Shown here one piece after another: positions 31,480-42,500 of a stretch of 64,000 nucleotides of DNA. Within the stretch, counting starts at the first letter, position 1; the number at the start of each line of letters is the position of its first letter. Origin of the DNA: Agrypnia vestita (Eukaryota; Arthropoda; Insecta; Trichoptera; Phryganeidae). Where the stretch lies: assembly GCA_016648135.1 (NCBI GenBank), contig JADDOH010011081.1:32783-96782 (forward strand). The letters run 5' to 3'. A program made the translations under genes and the position numbers. The notes under the pieces are model-generated. The model was not told the DNA's origin, did not search any database, and saw nothing but the letters and a program-made list of their open reading frames with translations.

Positions 31480-34080
31480 ATGTCGACAAAAAATTCACAA
31501 ACAAACACTTTGTTGTCATGTGATGTTAAAGATTCCACAAGAAAAATATGCAGAACATGTATGTCAGAACCTGGAAATGAGTCGATTCCCATTAATACTC
31601 AATACTTATTCTCTTTTGTACCTAGAGAATACATGGAATTTGACATTAAAACCATGTTAATGTGCTTGACATCTCTACAGGTACCCATTTTTTTAAAGAA
31701 ATTTAGTTACGTAAACTAAATGTAAAATACTTATTTTTGTCAACAAGATCACAAGTATAAAGAATACTTAATAAGTGATACAACAATTGAAATACCCTGG
31801 CCATATTGAAGAAGAGTTTTCAATATGCCCAGTCATTTTGTTATATCGTAGCTGTATATACAATAAAGCCAATGTGTCGTTTTAGTACATTCTGAGATAA
31901 ACAAATGAAACTGTTTTAAAATATAATTGCACAGGCTAGATTTTTAAAAATAATTTTAAATAATTACTAGGCAGACTTTTCAGATGAACGGCAATTTTTT
32001 TTTAGTATATCTCCATTATTTATATGAAAAATTGATTTGTTCATCTCAGAATGTACTAAATAAACGGCACATTGGCTTTATTATATATACAGCGACGATA
32101 TACTGATAGGTATTACCTACATGATTTATTTATTATATTTTAATAGAGACATAAGAGAAAGAGAGAGGGACAATACACATTTTCAAATTAAGCTAAATGC
32201 TTCTGCTATGAAAATAGGACTAACTTGGTGATCTCCTGGGACGAGTATTGAACACCGATCACTCAGTCAGGATTGAGTCTCTTACTTTTATACCAAACAA
32301 GCATGTCTCTACTTTCCGTAAAGTTTATGTAAGTTTGATAAATGTCCAGGTACTTCTCTTCTTCTTCCTTGCACTGTCCTATCTCATTGCCAAGGCAGGA
32401 TGCTTGGGTCGGATCTTCTCGTTCTTAGGCTGTATCTTCTTCGGTTCTGGTGTTGCTTTCATCCAGGCCATTTCTCTGTAGTATTTTGGAGCATTGAGTC
32501 ATTCAGGAGTTCTTTGGTCTTCCTCTGGATAACCGTCGATGAAGCTCCGTGGACATTGCCTGCTTCACCTGTGGTCTCTGACATATGTGCCCATACCATC
32601 TCAACTGTCATTCCTCCAGCTTACTGTTTACGTCCGTGACACCCAGGCTACCACAAATGTGTGAACTTTTAATCCTATATTTTGTTACTCCTGCCGACCA
32701 TCTAAGCATTTGATATATTAGAAAGTCCAGGTACTACATTCTAAAAAATTTTAGTAATAAATAATAAAAGTATAGTTTTAGTAAAAAAAATAAAATAAAA
32801 AAGTAACTTTAGAATGAAGTTCTAAGCCTAATGTTTAATTTCTCTTCGCACCTCAGTTAACTTTAAATCCAAATTCATGTAGGCCTCAGTCCCTTATTTT
32901 AATACATATGTAGATAAATTGTTATGTGCAACAGAAAAAATCACACAGCAGGGACTCGTTAATTCGAATTTTAAGGGACCCAAAAAAAATTTGAATTACA
33001 GAACCCAGTAAATTCAAGGTGCCAAAAAACAATTTTAAGTGTACATTTCTGGACTGGTAAAAGATAGAATTAGTATTTCAGTTAATATTTCATCTCAGAA
33101 TGCAATTTTATGACATTTTATATTATTCGTCACATTATCTCTCTATTTTTTCCAGATTATAGAAAATGACGGTTTTCCCCAGAAAATTTGTAAAGATTGC
33201 CTGAGAAGGCTCACAGATAGCTTCTCATTTAGATTGCTGTGCATCAAATCTGACACGGATATTAGAAAAACATTACAAACTACGACTACAACTCTTTCCT
33301 CGGATTTAAGTGAAGCGGGCGGACTGGAGAATTTCACCAACCTCTCCAATGATTCAATTTTGCACGAGTTTTTAAATGTCAAACCTAGAATGAATATGAG
33401 TCTCGATGAAGAAATATATGTATTTGATAATAATATGACCGTGGATATTCGCCATGAAAAAGAAGAGTGTGAAATTAATTTAGAAGATAAAATACGTGAT
33501 AACACATTTTCCACTGAAACTGAATCAAATAGATTTGTGTCACATGCACAAAATCAAAGTATAGATAATGTGATTTCTAACTGTAATGTAAATCATTTTG
33601 AATGTCAGTTGGATGACAAAGATTCTGAGAAAATAAATCCTAATGATTCTAAATATGTGTGTGACGAGTGTGGTAAACTATTCCAGACCCGTAATGCTCT
33701 ATTTAAGAAACATATGCTTAGACATTCCAAAATCAAACCCTTTAAATGTATCCATTGTAATGACGTTTTTCATGTGAAAGGTGAGTTTATTCATTTTTTT
33801 TTTAAACGAAAATTAGCTTTTGGTTATCCTTTGAAGCCATAATTCGTTTTATATTATCCTGCACAGGAAATTTCATCATCTGTGTCAGTTTCATCAACAC
33901 CATCATGTGATGACAAAGAGAATGTGGTACCTAATATAAAACTTACCATAGGTGTGTACTCAAGTAATTTGTTGCCATTTCAAAACAGTAAACATTAACT
34001 TAACTTCATATAATGCCGGAGGATTGAAGTTGAAAGTAATGATTGAAGTTGAAGGTACTGGAATATATATTTGAAATTCC

Positions 34081-34116
<36 letters not shown>

Positions 34117-36041
34117 GGAATTTCAATCCGGAGTTGGTTGTCAATAAAAAAAAAACTTTTTCGTAAATACTAATAAGAAAGTTGTCAAACGAATCTATCT
34201 TGAAACTATATTATGTTTTCAATTTATACTATATAATATAATATATATATATATATAATATTATACATAATATATATATATTTGAAATTCCACAAATCTA
34301 TATACATATCATATTTGTGGAATTTCAAATCCAGGAGTTGGTTGTCAATAACAACCTTTTTCGTAACTCTATAATAAAGTTGTCACAGAATCCAGATCTA
34401 TCTTGAAAATATATTATGGTTTTTAATTTAGACATATATATCATATCTATAGATATCTTATATGAGATGATCTATATATATATATATCTCTATATCATCT
34501 ATATATATAGATATCTCAGATGTAATAGAATTCTAATAATAAACAATAAAAACATTAACAATATTTTTATATGAAAAAAAATTTAACCAGCGGGATATCG
34601 AACCCCAGCCTCCCGCGTTACAGGCGAGATTACTCACCACTATGCTACTGAGGATATAGGAAGGGAGAGTCCAAACAGATTTATTTTAAATGCAAAGTAA
34701 TATTTATTTGCATATTGTCTTTTGATAAATCTGCAGGCGAAAGGAACAACCGAATGAGTCAATAAAATCGACTTTTGAGTTAAATATGCAGAGTTGTTCT
34801 TTAGGTACATATCTAGCAAAGAAAAATTACATGAGTCAGAAAATAAAATAAAATGCGATTATTTAAAGGGCAAATGACATGATTAATTATTTGAAAAATT
34901 TGGCAAGAAGCAATGACATAATCAACTTTGTTCAACATTCTTGTGCCAAAAACAAAACTACTGGTGCAAAAATTAGTAAAAAATAATAAAAGCTTTAAGA
35001 GCTCAAAACTTTTATTATTTTATATTATATTACTTTAAGAAATTTTATATTACTTTGAGAAAAAGCCCTCAAATGGTGGTTTCATCATATTAGTACAGAA
35101 ATATCTCTATATCAAAAAAAAAATCAAAAATTAAAAAAAAATTTTTTTACAAATCTATAGTTTCCTCTCTGCTAATCTTGAATCTATTAAATCTTATTTT
35201 AAACAACAAAACATATTTTATTACTTACTAACCAGATTAAATAAAAGTCTTATATAACTGGTTTTTTTTTTCAGATGATTTATCTAAACATTTACTCCGG
35301 CACAGCGGAAAAAACTATGTTTGTCACTTATGTGGTGCGTCATTTTCCAGAATGGACTCCTTAAGAACTCATTCAAATATACACCTCGGGATCAAACCCC
35401 ACGCATGTCCTCACTGTCCAAAAAGGTACTTAATGATTTTAAATTAACGATTTTATTTGATTATTAGCGTATTCTCTTGCATATTGTATGTTAAAAATAC
35501 GGATGATTATAATACATACATCAAAAAGAATATTGCTTCATATACTTTAGTAAAAAAATATAGAAGTCTCATTTACGAGCAACGACATCTGTAAACCTAC
35601 TATTTAGTGAGAATGACAAATTTTCAACCATAGATGGTGATAGCTTAGTTGTACCAAATATTTAAAATGAGTTACATAAATAACATATATATAATAAAGT
35701 GATGTTGATTGTGTGACGATCATTTAAAGACAGGTCATAAGCTCTGTGGATGCCCAATAAAGACTTTTATACCTGCTTTCCCATATAAATAATTTTGTTT
35801 TTGTGAGACATCTATAATATATCTTAATTAATGATTTTAATTTTTTTATTATTATTTAATATTATTTTCTGATTTATCATTAATTCCATATTTTATTTCC
35901 AGATTTTTAAACGCTTACAACCTAAAAAACCACATCAGAATACATTTGAATGAGTCGCCATTTGTGTGCACCTCATGCAGCAGAGCTTTCAAGCAGAGAT
36001 CAGCCCTCGTAAGACATAGTAAAATTCATAACAAGGGTTAA
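31480..36041 (+). CDS. ZAD-C2H2 zinc-finger protein, 5 fingers, 371 aa
   Basis: Four exons join in phase: 31480-31680, 33156-33780, 35275-35425 and 35903-36041. The N-terminus is a ZAD dimerisation domain typical of insect zinc-finger transcription factors, with metal-binding CxxC pairs at C24/C27 and C79/C82, split by intron 1. A 150-residue acidic, Asn/Asp/Glu-rich linker follows. Then come five C2H2 fingers: 236/239/253/257, 265/268/281/285, 292/295/308/312, 320/323/336/340 and 348/351/364/368. Finger 1 has 13 rather than the usual 12 residues between its second Cys and first His, so it may bind poorly. Intron 2 falls inside finger 2 and intron 3 inside finger 4. The product is expected in the nucleus, binding DNA. 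The specific orthologue cannot be named, since this family expands lineage by lineage. No in-frame stops or frameshifts were found. Intron 1 holds an RTE-like fragment; intron 2 holds AT-repeat hairpins and a tRNA-like segment. Confidence 0.94.
32350..32715 (-). mobile_element. RTE-like LINE fragment in intron 1
   Basis: It runs parallel to 9350-9725 along its whole length, e.g. TTTGGTCTTCCTCTGGAT, CATACCATCTCAACTGTC, CTCCTGCCGACCATCTAAGC. It is antisense to the host gene, truncated and frameshifted. The shared start after a (TTC)n stretch suggests this is the 3' tail of the element. Confidence 0.75.
34068..34445. repeat. Duplicated hairpin unit with AT microsatellite, intron 2
   Basis: The block GAAATTCCACAAAT - (AT)n - ATTTGTGGAATTTC, followed by GGAGTTGGTTGTCAATAA ... 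AAAGTTGTCA ... ATCTATCTTGAAA, occurs at about 34070-34225 and again at about 34280-34440. Each unit starts with a hairpin whose loop is AT dinucleotide. The surrounding DNA to 34520 is nearly pure A/T. Confidence 0.8.
34583..34654 (-). pseudogene. tRNA-Asp-like pseudogene or SINE head
   Basis: On the minus strand, TCCTCAGTAGCATAGTGG, an anticodon arm CTCGC-CTGTAAC-GCGGG and a T arm with GGGGTTCGATATCCC closely follow eukaryotic tRNA-Asp. The anticodon would be GTA rather than GTC, and the acceptor stem pairs at only 5 of 7 positions with no CCA-compatible end. I read it as a decayed tRNA copy or the head of a tRNA-derived SINE, with Pol III A and B boxes preserved. Confidence 0.6.
35725..35850 (+). 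repeat. Dispersed repeat family segment, intron 3
   Basis: It shares AATAAAGACTTTTAT, CCATATAAATAA, TGTGAGACATCTATAAT and CTTAATTAAT in order with 16700-16830. Unclassified, non-coding, located in the third intron of the zinc-finger gene. Confidence 0.5.
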
Positions 36042-36231
36042 TCACTCCGTGAGAAATGAGCGATTGATTGCACTGCAAATGCGTTGCATGTGAATTGCAA
36101 ATATTTTTTATTAGTTTTTGTGACATTGTCAATATTTACTGTATACACTAGCAGAATGCAATTGGCAATAGCTGAAATGGTACAGAATACATAATGTAGT
36201 CTGTCCCTAAACCCTATAGGCTAGTGATGGT

Positions 36232-36415
36232 CAAACCGTTATTTTAACAAGTTACACGTGGTATAATAATTTGAGAATTATATCTGGTTGTATTGTTGAT
36301 TAATAACTGAGATGTAACCGATGCTTGCCCATCGAATTGTGAAAAATCAGTCACCAATCATCGATACAAATCTAAAATAACGGTTCGTGTGTCACCACTT
36401 AAAATGCCATCACTA
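36232..36415. mobile_element. hAT MITE, family Z, copy 2 (inverted relative to copy 1)
   Basis: TAGTGATGG and CCATCACTA ends, with flanking CTATAGGC (36224-36231) and CTAAAGGC (36416-36423), an 8-bp duplication matching at 7. Its left end TAGTGATGGTCAAAC is the complement of the right end of the copy at 31057-31262, and its right end has GTGTGTCACC as the other's left end has GGTGACACAC. The orientation is therefore reversed. It starts 190 bp beyond the zinc-finger stop codon. Confidence 0.9.
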
Positions 36416-36423
36416 CTAAAGGC

Positions 36424-37829
36424 GCTTCTGCCTTTGTTTAACAATTATGTTTATAATGCCAGCCTCACTGAGCTATTCCTGTCCATTTTATTGTATATAT
36501 GTAGATCCATCGTACAGACAAATTAAAACTGTAAAAACATTAATTGATTTTAGAGGAAGTAAAAAGAATATGGGGCCCATCTTAAAAAGATTGCAGATTT
36601 TTTCTGTAAAAATATCATTACGGTGTGAGGGCGAGGACAATATCGTTTATATAGACATACATGAGACTTATACACACAAATATTATATATACTAGCCATA
36701 CACCTGTGAAAAATCACGGGAAATAATAATAATTAATAATGACCCTTGCGTGATTGCGCAATGTCAGCCGCGCGCTGATTGATTAAAGTTGTCATTCCAG
36801 CAAGTTACTAACAGACAATGAAATTATTATGCATAAATATTTAGATGTTTCTTGAAAATTCTATATCAACTTTTCACTCGCATTGCCATATCAAAATTTA
36901 TTCGATTAATCCTCACACTGTTCCTAAGTGTTGCTTTTCTACTTTTCTGGTCACACACCGCACACCACCATGTCATTCAACTGGACCAGCAAATTGGATA
37001 TTTGGCCTGACTGACAAAACATTATTTATATTCTTTTCACCCCGAATTTTCTGTGTACCCGACTGGTAATCAGCAATGGAAAGTTCTCCCTTCTTTCCTG
37101 ACTACATTTTAAGGACAGGAAAGATGGAACTACCTGATTTCTTTCTACAGATACTACTTCCTGGCTTTACAGCCCGCAGAGAGCCTCGTAAAACTCTGCG
37201 CCAGTCTGCCGTGTCTCTGTGCGAACTAGGAGCACTAGAAGACAAAAACACGGAAGTGCCTCCAGACCTTTACTCACATTGTCGCTCCATCTTATAAGTC
37301 CACCATCGCTCCACCGTAGGCCCAAACAAAAAATTAATTTAAGTCATACGTATTATTTTTTTTCTTCATTGAACTTTTATATACTAAAGTGCCATACTTT
37401 GAGAAGTTGTGTGGTCAGCAGTTACTTTCCAGAAAGTTCACAAATCGAGAAGCGTTCTGTGATATAATAGTAATCCAAATTTCATTGAAAAATAACCACG
37501 TAAAAATATTTTGGAAGATGGAGTGATTTTATTTGTTTTTTTATCATTTTATTTTTCTCATGTCACACAGTTTTTGCCCATTACAAGTACCAATAATGTG
37601 GGAAAGTTGTTCACACAAAAAACGTTAACATGATCTCGATATTAATATCAGTATTACCTATTATATTTGTTACATGTACCTCAATACGCTTTAATAGGTA
37701 AATTTGTGCTTTAGGTGACGCTAATATTTACCATGTTAGAGTGCAAAGATAAATTTTGATAAGAATTTTTTAAGGATATTTTTTTAATTAACTAATTAAT
37801 TACCAAAAATTATGTTTTAAATTTTCGTA
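36424..37829. other. Intergenic, no recognised gene
   Basis: An open frame of 73 codons at 37076-37297 sits in a GC-richer patch (37060-37330) but matches no family I know. It may be a fragment of a transposable element. The segment 36690-36850 shares ACTAGCC..AAAAATCACG, CGCGCTGATT and ACAGACAA.GAAATTATT with 50735-51040, a dispersed repeat. Confidence 0.35.
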
Positions 37830-38412
37830 GGAGGTAATCACTTTGTGGTTTTGTATAAAACCACAAATTTTAATAATTACCACGCCAACCGGTTTCGCTT
37901 GGCTTAGGACTGCGCCACATTGCACGGATCTTCCATCGTCAAACTTCTGTCACGTCAAATCGGCAAAGCAAAAGGATCGACCGATCGTCCGTGAAGTGTT
38001 TGATAAGTGCATATTACATGGAAAGAAGATCGGCGATGGACGATCAGTGCAGTGTGGCGCTGGCCTTCATCTAGGCGTATTTAAAACTAACAATAAATAT
38101 AAAAAGTGTGCACTAATATATACATAAAGAGGGAGACAATATAAAACTACATAAAAAAAAAAGAGTTGGAAAACATCTCCTCCCTTGGCATTCTGTCGAT
38201 TAGTTTGTCTCCCTTTTTACATACATGTATGTCTACGTTTTTTATCTCTTTCTGTGTCTCTCTTTTTCTTATATAGTTTTATATTCTGTCTCCCACTCTT
38301 TTTATACATATTGTTAGTTTTAAAAAGCGAAACCGGTTGGAGTGGTACTCAATAAAAAATTTGGTTTTGTACAAAGTGATTGAGTTTTATTTCATTGATT
38401 TTGTTACCTCCT
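37830..38412. mobile_element. Foldback element carrying a nested MITE
   Basis: GGAGGTAA and TTACCTCC form the outer ends. Further in, TCACTTTGT..TTTTGTA, CCAACCGGTTTCGCTT and TTAAAACTAACAATA all have complements in the right arm in mirror order (38050-38410), with GGGAGACA..ATAAAACTA near the centre. The left arm is interrupted by the MITE at 37907-38064, which therefore inserted later. Confidence 0.7.
37907..38064. mobile_element. GC-rich MITE, family G, copy 1
   Basis: GGACTGCGCCACATTGC and GCAGTGTGGCGCTGGCC are imperfect inverted ends. The interior (AAATCGGCAAAGCAAA, GATCGACCGATC, GCATATT..ATGGAAAGAA) matches 49110-49292 along its length. About 158 bp, no coding potential. Confidence 0.8.
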
Positions 38413-39504
38413 CCACTTTGTAATATAAGAATGTTTAAAAATATATATGTATTGTTAACGAAATAAACAATAAACAGATTTTTGACAGTCCTGTGATAGA
38501 TTTTAGTAGATAATAAAATAAAACATCTTTTTTTATTTTATGCATTTTTTATTTGTTTATTAAGTCTTATAAAATCCATGAAGAGGCTAGTAAAAAAAAT
38601 TGAGGGACTTCACATTTCACTAAATTGGGACCAAAATCTATACTCTACATATTGTGTATAACGTTTGGACGCAAAGGCTAATGAAAATATATTTTATTAA
38701 TAAAATTTTATGAGATGCATCACAATAATGCATTAGTCCATCAATCCCGACACCTAATGCATTGGCCATGTGGAATGAGCCCCTTGATCTCCATATGTAA
38801 ATGTGCTACGATAATGCATCACTGCATTATATAAATTTTGTAAAACCTGTGACCACGTGCCTCACCAGAAGAATAAAAAAGCACATTGAAAATGTCATAA
38901 AAATGAACATATTAGCCTATGTACACCCACCCTGTATGTTCGTATGGTAGACTGGCACGTAAGTCAAATCACGTGTATATTTAATATGTGTAATAATAAA
39001 ACCCAGATAATTTTAAATTTGCCATAATTGGAAGTTTTTAAATCCCGCAAGTCCCAAAATATTAATTTCATAATAGATTAACCCCGATAATTAGAAGACT
39101 GCGATAATTCATAATTCGAAATAATTTTTAGCCCCTTGCGCCTTAAATACATTTTAGTTCACATAATTCAAATTATTTTTAGTAAATATCGGATATTCAA
39201 GTAATAGAAATGTCGCGATCTTTGTAGATATTTGCATAATTGCGTTTTCGAAACGATTTCTCGCAATATGCGAAATTACAGACGTAATTTCACAAAATTA
39301 ACAGCTTTTTTCACGAGTTTTACGAATTTTGGCAAATTTTGCATCATCACATTGTGAAGTGGCCTTAGTGCAATCTTTGAAAAACACTTTGTATCAAAGT
39401 TGCCAAACAAATCCTCAATATTTTATATCTGCTTTGAATGAAACCTATAAGTCACCTTATAAGTGAATTCAATATTATCGTCAGAAGTTGCGTAACTTGC
39501 GTTT
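38413..39504. other. Spacer downstream of WRAP53, nothing recognised
   Basis: AT-rich. Contains two ATGCAT-rich phrases near 38720-38830 but no gene, RNA or structured repeat that I can support. Confidence 0.4.
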
Positions 39505-42500
39505 TCAGCTAATATTTTCTTCTTCACTTGTAGATTTTCCGGTCCACCAAAATTGCAAACTATTCTCAATTACTTTCTTTCTGGTCACGTTGCTTTGCAT
39601 ATTGTCTGTGTCTATTTTTGAGATATCATTGTTATCAATTGAGATGTCAATGCTGTTTTCCGGCTGTACGCTTTCTTCACAGTCGGTTTCCGTGTTTTCA
39701 TTGGATATATGATGTTGACCAGAGCTGGTCGCCAAAATGGGTCTGTACGGATGTATTGAAACTCCATTACAACAATCACTGTGAAGAGGATACTAGAAAA
39801 AAAAATATACGCATATAATTTAATTATGATGCCCACCCGCCGTCCATGTCCCATTGTAAAACAAACAAGGTGTAACATCATCTTTTAAAAAAATATATAT
39901 ATGATGTAATTACGAAACAAGTATTAAAAAATGGCAACCTTATGTATTTCAATCAATCAATTTAAACAAAAGCAAACTAAAAATCTGTCACAACAATTTT
40001 GAATGTAGAACATCATTAATCAAGGTCACTTAAGTAGGCACTTGCATAGGATGCAAGAAAAAATGTGTAAATTACAAAACGATGTACAAACACAAATAGC
40101 AAAAAAAAATGTTTAGCTGAATAATAATAAAAATTTTAGTAACTTTAGATAAGTAATATTTTAACTTCATTAGGAAATACTATTTTTCAGCTACACTTGT
40201 TTGCTTATGTTCTTTTATATATTTTTCCCCTTTTTTTATCTCCAAATCATTATTCCATTTTTGGGATTTTCTGCAATTCTAAATACCAGGCGCGTGCAGT
40301 GAGAACAAGAAGCATGACTTTTATTTAAACATATTTGGAAAAAAAAATTGAAATTAAATATTTTGCTGGCAAAATATTATGAGACATATGAGTCGTATAT
40401 TTCCAGACACCGCTAACTCCAAACCAAAGAAATTTACAACAGTTAGTTTTTCTAGAAAGTTTGTTTACATTTATAACAATTTTTCTAGAAAAACTAACAG
40501 TGTAGGTAATAACATCTCACACGATAAGGTATAAATTACTTGACCTGCTGTAAATTGTTTTGATACGGAGTTAGCGGTGTCTGGAAATATGCGACTCATA
40601 TCTCATATTTCAGTTTATTTTCAAAATATATGCTTAGGAAAAAGTCATGCTTCTTGTTCTTACTGCACGCTCCTGCTAAATACTTGTTTAAAATATTATA
40701 TATTCTTATGTTTATATTGTATGATCTATTTATATATTTATTTAACACAACACGGTAAGTGTATGTATGTAACCCGTCCAAAATGACGTACTAGAATTTC
40801 AGCTTTACATCTGTTGGTAGTTTTTAAATCATAGCGGTATACAAATCAAAACAAAATATATAGTATAACCATGATTAAATTTAGTATGATCAATATGATC
40901 ATCTGATTCTGTTATATGTATCTTCTTCTTTTATATGGAACCAATGGCAGTGCAAATAAGAGGGAAATATATAAAGAAAACCTCCAGCGGTTGACCTATA
41001 TACACCATTCTCTTATGTAAAGATTTTTATATTTAAAAGAATTTTATAAAATATATTGTAAAAATTGATATTTTTATAATACTTCTTTTATTCAAATAAA
41101 GTGTTCATGAAAAATGCACTTTGACATGCAGTATTGTTATTTAGAGAATTCAACCATATTAACAGAAAATAAAACTGGCGTAATTGCTAACTCGTTATAT
41201 ATATTTCGGACGCGAGTTAAGACTGTTAAAACAGCACCATCTAGCATAGCATAGCGTCCTGGTAGTGTTAGTCACGGACATTGTTGCGTAGAGAATTATG
41301 TGTACATATATAATAAAGAATAAAATAAAAAAAATTGCATGTTTTCTTATCTGATAAAGTATAATAGGTGTAATTAGCCTATTCGAGGCATTATAGAACA
41401 AGTAAATCAAAAGATATGCTTTCTTTGCATAATTTTGTAATCAATTTTTTAGTATCACCCATGTAGTACCTAAATATTAAACACATTGTTTTAAAGTTTA
41501 AAACAAATTTTTGTGAGGCGGCGTGTTTTACAGCTGTGTTTGCGGCCCTTGCATGTGAGTGACGTGATTATTAACATGATGAGTGACGTGATTAATTTTA
41601 ATCGAAATAATGACCAAATCATGTTGAAAATTATTTGATGATGTATAGTCATCCACTTTACATAAATGTTTAATGTTTCAGAGCTGTAGTTAGTCGTGAA
41701 GTTGGTGAAAAATAAATTATAAGATTCCACCACAAAAAACAACAGACAAAGAAAGTTAAATAAACACATGTAATAATCATACGGGTGTCTCATGGCTACT
41801 AGAAAAAATTTATCATGACTCATTATCAAAGCAGAAATCCACCTGTAAAGTTTTTACTATTAGCTATGAGTCACCCTGTATACTGCAAGGCACTACTTTA
41901 AAAAGCCTCAGAAATCGACAAGAATGCATAAGAAGATGTGTGGACACATAAGAGATAATTCTTATAATGAAATTATTGTAATAAGCCCTATCCATGTTTA
42001 TGTTACATTACTTTTTACACATTTCTATCAATACACACTATTATATTATATCGCACAAATAATCAAACATCGAATTATTTAACACAAGAAAGCATTCTAC
42101 CTGTAACATTTTTGTCACAATACCAAATTTTGAAATCAAAACAGTGATTTTGTATTAACATTTATTGTAAAGATATTTTTCAATATTGTATAAAATAAAG
42201 AAAAATCATTTACGCAAACCTTTTATTCATGTATGTATATTATAATATATTTATGAATATTCATCATCATCATCATTAGCTCTGAAACTTCTTGGCCTTT
42301 TCAAGAGTTTTATGCTGTTGATTTCTATTTCAAAAGTTTCCTTTTAAAAAAAATGTACAAATAAGCATTTATGGACTCAACCAGCTTCCCTAGTTGTTGC
42401 AGCAGAAGCATCCAGCTGAGTGAAGCCCTTTAGTAACAATGCCAGCGACCGCCAGACTAACGATACAGTATCAAACCTGAAATATTTTCTCTACATGTAA

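Noticed and set aside
34083..34520. CRISPR-like or satellite array
   Set aside because: Only two units plus AT microsatellites; eukaryotic intron context.
37076..37297. 73-codon frame as a gene
   Set aside because: No recognised family; may be transposon debris. Left as unassigned.
39505..39735. Separate small gene starting at the internal Met
   Set aside because: The frame extends upstream to a good acceptor at 39793 in the right phase and gives the conserved C-terminus of WRAP53, so it is the last exon.
39782..39783. Alternative acceptor CACAG for the last WRAP53 exon
   Set aside because: It would break the phase with exon 4; the TTTTCTAG acceptor at 39793 keeps frame and a better pyrimidine tract.
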